Positions 60,948 through 64,000 of a DNA stretch of 64,000 nt are shown one piece after another; within the stretch, counting starts at the first letter, position 1; the number at the start of each line of letters is the position of its first letter. The stretch spans positions 79,744 to 143,743 of the forward strand of contig JACPOL010000010.1 in assembly GCA_016185065.1 (NCBI GenBank), given 5' to 3'. This DNA comes from Chlamydiales bacterium. GTDB taxonomy: Bacteria; Chlamydiota; Chlamydiia; Chlamydiales; Rhabdochlamydiaceae. The notes beneath the pieces were generated by a model. The model saw only the letters and a list, made by a program, of their open reading frames with translations, did not search any database and was not told the DNA's origin. A program made the translations under genes and the position numbers.

Positions 60948-61256
60948 TTAGGCGGCTTTTACGAAGCGGGGAGTGTACTGAGTAGTCTTGCCGTACGCGA
61001 GGCGGTGGTTTTCGCCATCTTCGTAGGCCTGATCGTTCACGAGTACTTTGAATTCGCACTCTTTAAATTCAGCATCGGTCTCCCAAACCCAGGTATCTGC
61101 GCCCATATTCTTCATGAGCTTTCCTTTCGTCCAGCTCAGCCCGGCACCATTCCCACGGATGTATAGAGAATTTTTAAAGCCCACATCATACTTCACGGTA
61201 ATGCGCGATGTGTGCTGCTTGTTTGAGGCTTCGCGCCCCGGATGTTTATGTTTCAT
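60948..61256 (-). CDS. Small carbohydrate-binding-module-like protein
   Basis: 102 residues: basic N-terminus, then ITVKYDVGFKNSLYIRGNGAGLSWTKGKLMKNMGADTWVWETDAEFKECEFKVLVNDQAYEDGENHRLAYG. The pattern of Y.VGFG..LYIRG.G..LSW..G, W.W, and EFK(V/L)LIND..WE.G.NH is that of CBM20/CBM48-like starch-binding beta-sandwiches, with the aromatic residues conserved. Stand-alone versions exist in several bacteria, perhaps binding glycogen. There is no signal peptide. It follows the composite repeat. Confidence 0.75.
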   Translation of the reverse strand: MKHKHPGREASNKQHTSRITVKYDVGFKNSLYIRGNGAGLSWTKGKLMKNMGADTWVWETDAEFKECEFKVLVNDQAYEDGENHRLAYGKTTQYTPRFVKAA

Positions 61257-61357
61257 AGCTGCTCCTCGGTCTCGTGATTCTTCGACCTTATTTCACTCTG
61301 CCTCCGTTACAGAGAAATGTCAAATAAAAATTTTACATACACAAGACCTCTTTTCCC

Positions 61358-61387
61358 TTGAGGATTATTGGCGCAAATCGATAATGT
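61358..61387 (+). promoter_or_regulatory. Candidate promoter of the cdsZ-like gene
   Basis: TTGAGG (61358-61363), 18-bp spacer, TAATGT (61382-61387). The rest of the 165-bp divergent gap holds an AT-rich stretch and no further feature. Confidence 0.4.
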
Positions 61388-61423
61388 ACTGTCACTAAAA
61401 GAACTTACTTTGAGAGAAAGCTA

Positions 61424-62191
61424 ATGCAACAGCGGCTTCGTCCAGTCCTGGACATTCAAGAATTAGACATGAAAATGATCCGCCTCATGCGCGTGAAGAA
61501 AGAGCGTCAGAAAGAGCTCACTCAGATCGAGGCGATCCGCAAAGAACTCCATCAGCAGCTGAATGAAAAACAGCTAGAGATCGCAGAGCTTAACAAAACG
61601 ATCCAAGCCTTTGAGCAGAAGATCCAAGATGTTAATGCGAAAGTGAAAAAGCTGGACACTCAACAGAATAGCATCAAAAAGGTCGATGAGTTCAATGCAC
61701 TAACTCAAGAGATGACCGCTGCAGAGAGAGAGCGTATCGCCCTCGAGCAGAAGGTCTCAGACATCGTCGACAAGAAGAATGCAGAGGAAGAGTTATTCGA
61801 AAAGATCAAAGAGAGCCTGAAGACCTCTGAAGAGAGCAGTATGGCTCTTGCAAACGAGATCGAAGCGAGCATTAAACTCATCAATGAAGAGGGCAAGCAG
61901 CTTAAGTCTCAACGCGATGCACTTGCTGCAAAAGCGGATCCTGAAACTCTTCAGATCTACGAAAGACTACTCCGCAATAAGAAAGACCGCGTCATTGTAC
62001 CGATCGACAACCGCACATGCAGCGGCTGCCATATCGTTCTGACAGCGCAGCATGAGAATCTCGTCCGCAAGGGAGAGAACCTCGTATTCTGCGAGCACTG
62101 CTCTAGAATCCACTACTGGCAAGAGAGCGAAGCTCTCGAAGGCTCAACTGTTGCGACCAAGCGTCGCAGAAGAAGAGTTGCTGCTAGCTAA
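61424..62191 (+). CDS. cdsZ: Coiled-coil zinc-ribbon protein, CdsZ (CT398) type
   Basis: 255 residues. Residues 15-180 form a long helical hairpin with heptads (KKERQKELTQIEAIRKELHQQLNEKQLEIAELNKTIQAFEQKIQDVNAKVKKLD). Residues about 198-230 are a zinc ribbon with CSGCH and CEHCSR. CT398 has this architecture and is reported to interact with sigma-54 and type III secretion components. An additional basic tail KRRRRRVAAS is present. It directly precedes rnpB. Confidence 0.85.
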   Translation: MQQRLRPVLDIQELDMKMIRLMRVKKERQKELTQIEAIRKELHQQLNEKQLEIAELNKTIQAFEQKIQDVNAKVKKLDTQQNSIKKVDEFNALTQEMTAAERERIALEQKVSDIVDKKNAEEELFEKIKESLKTSEESSMALANEIEASIKLINEEGKQLKSQRDALAAKADPETLQIYERLLRNKKDRVIVPIDNRTCSGCHIVLTAQHENLVRKGENLVFCEHCSRIHYWQESEALEGSTVATKRRRRRVAAS

Positions 62192-62203
62192 ATCATCGTT
62201 TGA

Positions 62204-62565
62204 GGGAAGGCGAAGCAATCGCCTCTGTATTAAACAGAGGAGGAAAGTCTGGACTTCACAGGAGAGGATACCAGCGAAACGCTGGGGGCTGTAAGGCCAC
62301 GGAAAGTGTAACAGAAAACATACCGCTAGAGATGCAGAAGCCCTTCGGGGCCAATGTTCGATAGACAGGCTGAAAATGCAAGCTTCATGAGCTTGCCACA
62401 CTCGCAGAAATGCGGGGTGCTGTAAACCCTATCTGAAGCAAGACGAATTGAGAGCCATATACCGTTCTCCGCGGGGCTCGAAATAACAGGTCGCTTGAGG
62501 ATCTTGGCGACAAGGTCCCTAGAAGAATGATTGCTCAACGACAAAATCCGGCTTAATGCCTTCCC
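62204..62565 (+). ncRNA. rnpB: RNase P RNA
   Basis: About 362 nt, type A. P1 is GGGAAGGC (62204) with GCCTTCCC (62558). The universal sequences are GAGGAAAGTCTGGAC (CRI), ACGGAAAGTGTAACAGAAA-like (CRII), and near the 3' end GAAGAATGATTGCTCAACGACAAAATCCGGCTTAA (CRV), each clearly recognisable in order. CCCTTTTTC follows as a terminator. Processes the 5' ends of tRNAs with RnpA protein. The following gene's ribosome site begins about 35 bp beyond. Confidence 0.95.
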
Positions 62566-62609
62566 CCTTTTTCTTCCATTTAAAAGTCAAAAGATCTATT
62601 GAGAAGGAT

Positions 62610-63800
62610 ATGGAATCCTCTTCAAAGCTTTTGCACTTTTTAAAATCGAGCAAACTATTCAGAAGTCTCTCTGATGAAGAGCTCTCTTTGCTCATTCCCT
62701 TGATAGAAGTACAGGTGTTCGAAAAGGGAAGCTGGATTATTCAAGAAGGAAAACCCGGAGAGCACCTCTTTCTAATAAAAAGTGGTCAAGCAGAAATTCT
62801 AAAGGGAGAAGCTGCAAATAAAGAGCACCCTCGTCTTGCTCTAATCGGACCAGGAGAGTGGTTTGGAGAGATGGCTTTTTTTGAAGCAGAAGGAAGGTCC
62901 GCTTCAGTAAGAGCAGTTGAGAAAATAGAGCTGGTTACTCTCTCTTTAAGTGAATTAAAAAGCTTGAAAGTGGGAGAGGTTGCAAGCGCTAAAATCGCGC
63001 TCAATTTAAGTCAGCGCCTTAGCAGCCGTCTGCGCGAGACTAACGAGACTCTTCTGAGATCCTTGAAGCAGGAGATCAAGCTCACTCAATCTCATGAGCA
63101 GATCGGGAATTTGATCATCCATCTTTTCATCCTGCTTACCTTCTATTTTTTCATTTTCAAAGCGCTCGATCGCTATGGTGCTGATACTATTACAACAGCT
63201 ACAGTTACGCCTATTTTGATGTTGGGATTTGCCGTAAGCTCTATATTCATTATCAAAAAAGCAAAATACCCTCTAGAGTTCTATGGAATCACACTAAAGA
63301 ACTGGAAGCGCAATGTTTTTGAAGGAGTTGTTTTTACACTCCCGCTACTTCTAGGGATTCTTCTCCTAAAGTGGTATTTAATCCACTTTGTGCAGGGATT
63401 TGAGAAGGTATCTCTATTTGAATTTGGTCCTGAAAAACAGACCTATCTCTACTTCTTTGACCGACATACACCGGAAAAGCACTTTTTTATCTTTTCCCTT
63501 CTCTATCTTCTATTTGTTCCTCTTCAAGAGTTTCTATCTCGCGGCTGCTTACAAAGCTGCTTTCAGAATTTTTTCCACGGACCTAGGAGTACGCTGCTTG
63601 CAATCCTCACATCAAACTTGCTCTTCGGGATGTTTCATAGTCACAACACACTCTCTCTTGCGCTAGTTGCAATGTGCTTTGGAGTTTTTTGGGGGTGGCT
63701 CTATGCCAGGCAGAAGTCTCTTGTCGGTCCTATCATCTCGCACATCCTAGTTGGCGGCTGGGCCTTCACCATCCTCAATTTCGAACACATCCTCACGTGA
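62610..63800 (+). CDS. Cyclic-nucleotide-binding domain fused to CPBP (CAAX-protease-like) membrane domain
   Basis: 396 residues from ATG 62610 (GAGAAGG upstream; the earlier frame start at 62556 is in rnpB). Residues 5-130 are a cNMP-binding domain with the phosphate-binding cassette FGEMAFFEAEGRSASVRA (GE at 86-87, R at 96). A linker helix leads to seven or so membrane helices. CPBP/Abi motifs follow: LQEFLSRG (305-312; motif 1 EExxxR has Q for the first E), FGMFH (339-343) and ISHIL (H378). Such proteins can be intramembrane proteases. Nucleotide-regulated activity is inference. Confidence 0.75.
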   Translation: MESSSKLLHFLKSSKLFRSLSDEELSLLIPLIEVQVFEKGSWIIQEGKPGEHLFLIKSGQAEILKGEAANKEHPRLALIGPGEWFGEMAFFEAEGRSASVRAVEKIELVTLSLSELKSLKVGEVASAKIALNLSQRLSSRLRETNETLLRSLKQEIKLTQSHEQIGNLIIHLFILLTFYFFIFKALDRYGADTITTATVTPILMLGFAVSSIFIIKKAKYPLEFYGITLKNWKRNVFEGVVFTLPLLLGILLLKWYLIHFVQGFEKVSLFEFGPEKQTYLYFFDRHTPEKHFFIFSLLYLLFVPLQEFLSRGCLQSCFQNFFHGPRSTLLAILTSNLLFGMFHSHNTLSLALVAMCFGVFWGWLYARQKSLVGPIISHILVGGWAFTILNFEHILT

Positions 63801-63928
63801 TCCCATTCCACATCTAATAAATTTTGGTCATGGTTGGCTTTAGAGACATGTCGGGTAGGCCAGGAGAAAGCTTTGCTTTCGCTCGGGGCCTCCCTGCGAC
63901 CCTCTTGCGCTGCATGCGAAAGAAGGGG

Positions 63929-63964
63929 ATCGGGCGCGGGCACGCACACGGGCACGTTCACGAA
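63929..63964 (+). repeat. Dispersed 36-bp repeat, copy 4
   Basis: Exact copy of 41508-41543. It lies in the 200-bp non-coding tail after the CPBP gene, followed by AATCGGACACGCTCTTCC at the window edge, so the partner arm, if any, is outside. The preceding 120 bases show no gene. Confidence 0.85.
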
Positions 63965-64000
63965 AGGAAGACGGGAGAGGAGAATCGGACACGCTCTTCC

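Noticed and set aside
60697..60951. Short frames reading ARARTRARSRK-like repeats
   Set aside because: They are translations of the dispersed 36-bp element and have no start signal or conservation.

Overview
The window is a chromosomal segment of a chlamydia, most likely an environmental (Parachlamydiales-type) member rather than a Chlamydia species. Four things support this. First, the ribosomal block runs L3-L4-L23-L2-S19-L22-S3-L16-L29-S17-L14-L24-L5-S8-L6-L18-S5-L15-SecY-S13-S11-RpoA-L17-gap and lacks S10, S14, L30, L36 and S4, the arrangement I know from Chlamydiae. Second, two further chlamydial gene neighbourhoods are present: dnaJ-rpsU-tsaB-lon-(rhomboid)-rnz and dapF-clpP-glyA. Third, there is a lysine/arginine-rich Hc2-type histone-like protein. 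Fourth, there is a coiled-coil zinc-ribbon protein of the CT398/CdsZ type. Genes such as alanine dehydrogenase, SulP, a Fic protein, a GDP-perosamine-type aminotransferase and many host-interaction-like orphans suggest an amoeba-associated relative. No identity search was possible.

Layout. 1-3478: a run of related proteins with hydrophobic C-terminal segments, in the position that Cap1/CT529 holds upstream of rplC in C. trachomatis, followed by an SLBB-domain reading frame with no canonical start. 3687-16120: ribosomal protein, secY and rpoA operon closed by a strong terminator. 16201-18132: gap and a conserved partner. 18192-19677: a small tRNA-Leu-bounded island. It has an intact tRNA at the left, a 74-bp copy of the tRNA 3' part at the right and a DinD-like remnant abutting that copy, and it encloses a protein with the three-fold pattern of a mitochondrial carrier. 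19815-37784: accessory region with a YVTN beta-propeller, DUF2127, folA, a lipase-like hydrolase, an acetyltransferase, a MORN protein ending in a CaaX-like motif, a tubby/LURP-like secreted protein, SulP, MsrA/MsrB, an apparently circularly permuted D-amino-acid-oxidase-type flavoprotein, a sugar-modification cassette, an ABC-F protein, and a divergent pair with a Cys-rich N-terminus and a nuclear-localisation-like motif. 37768-50536: thioredoxin reductase-thioredoxin fusion with a signal peptide, Hc2, Fic, EamA transporter, DnaJ, S21, TsaB, Lon, HldE-like cytidylyltransferase, rhomboid, RNase Z, a winged-helix regulator and BioY. 50541-64000: a CHY zinc finger, Der, a SWIM-SNF2 helicase, Ald, DapF, ClpP, GlyA, a small carbohydrate-binding-like protein, CdsZ, RNase P RNA and a cNMP-sensor/CPBP membrane protein.

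How it fits together. The housekeeping blocks are conserved, tightly packed operons with many ATGA or TAATG overlaps. Between them sit accessory genes whose sequences suggest host interaction: bilobed membrane proteins, CaaX-like, NLS-like and multi-Cys motifs, Fic, MORN and a carrier fold. Several of these share (GA)n low-complexity stretches. A perfect 36-bp element, often arranged as a large hairpin, recurs at 41.5, 60.7 and 63.9 kb. Convergent genes repeatedly share a palindromic stop (CTAG or TTAA).
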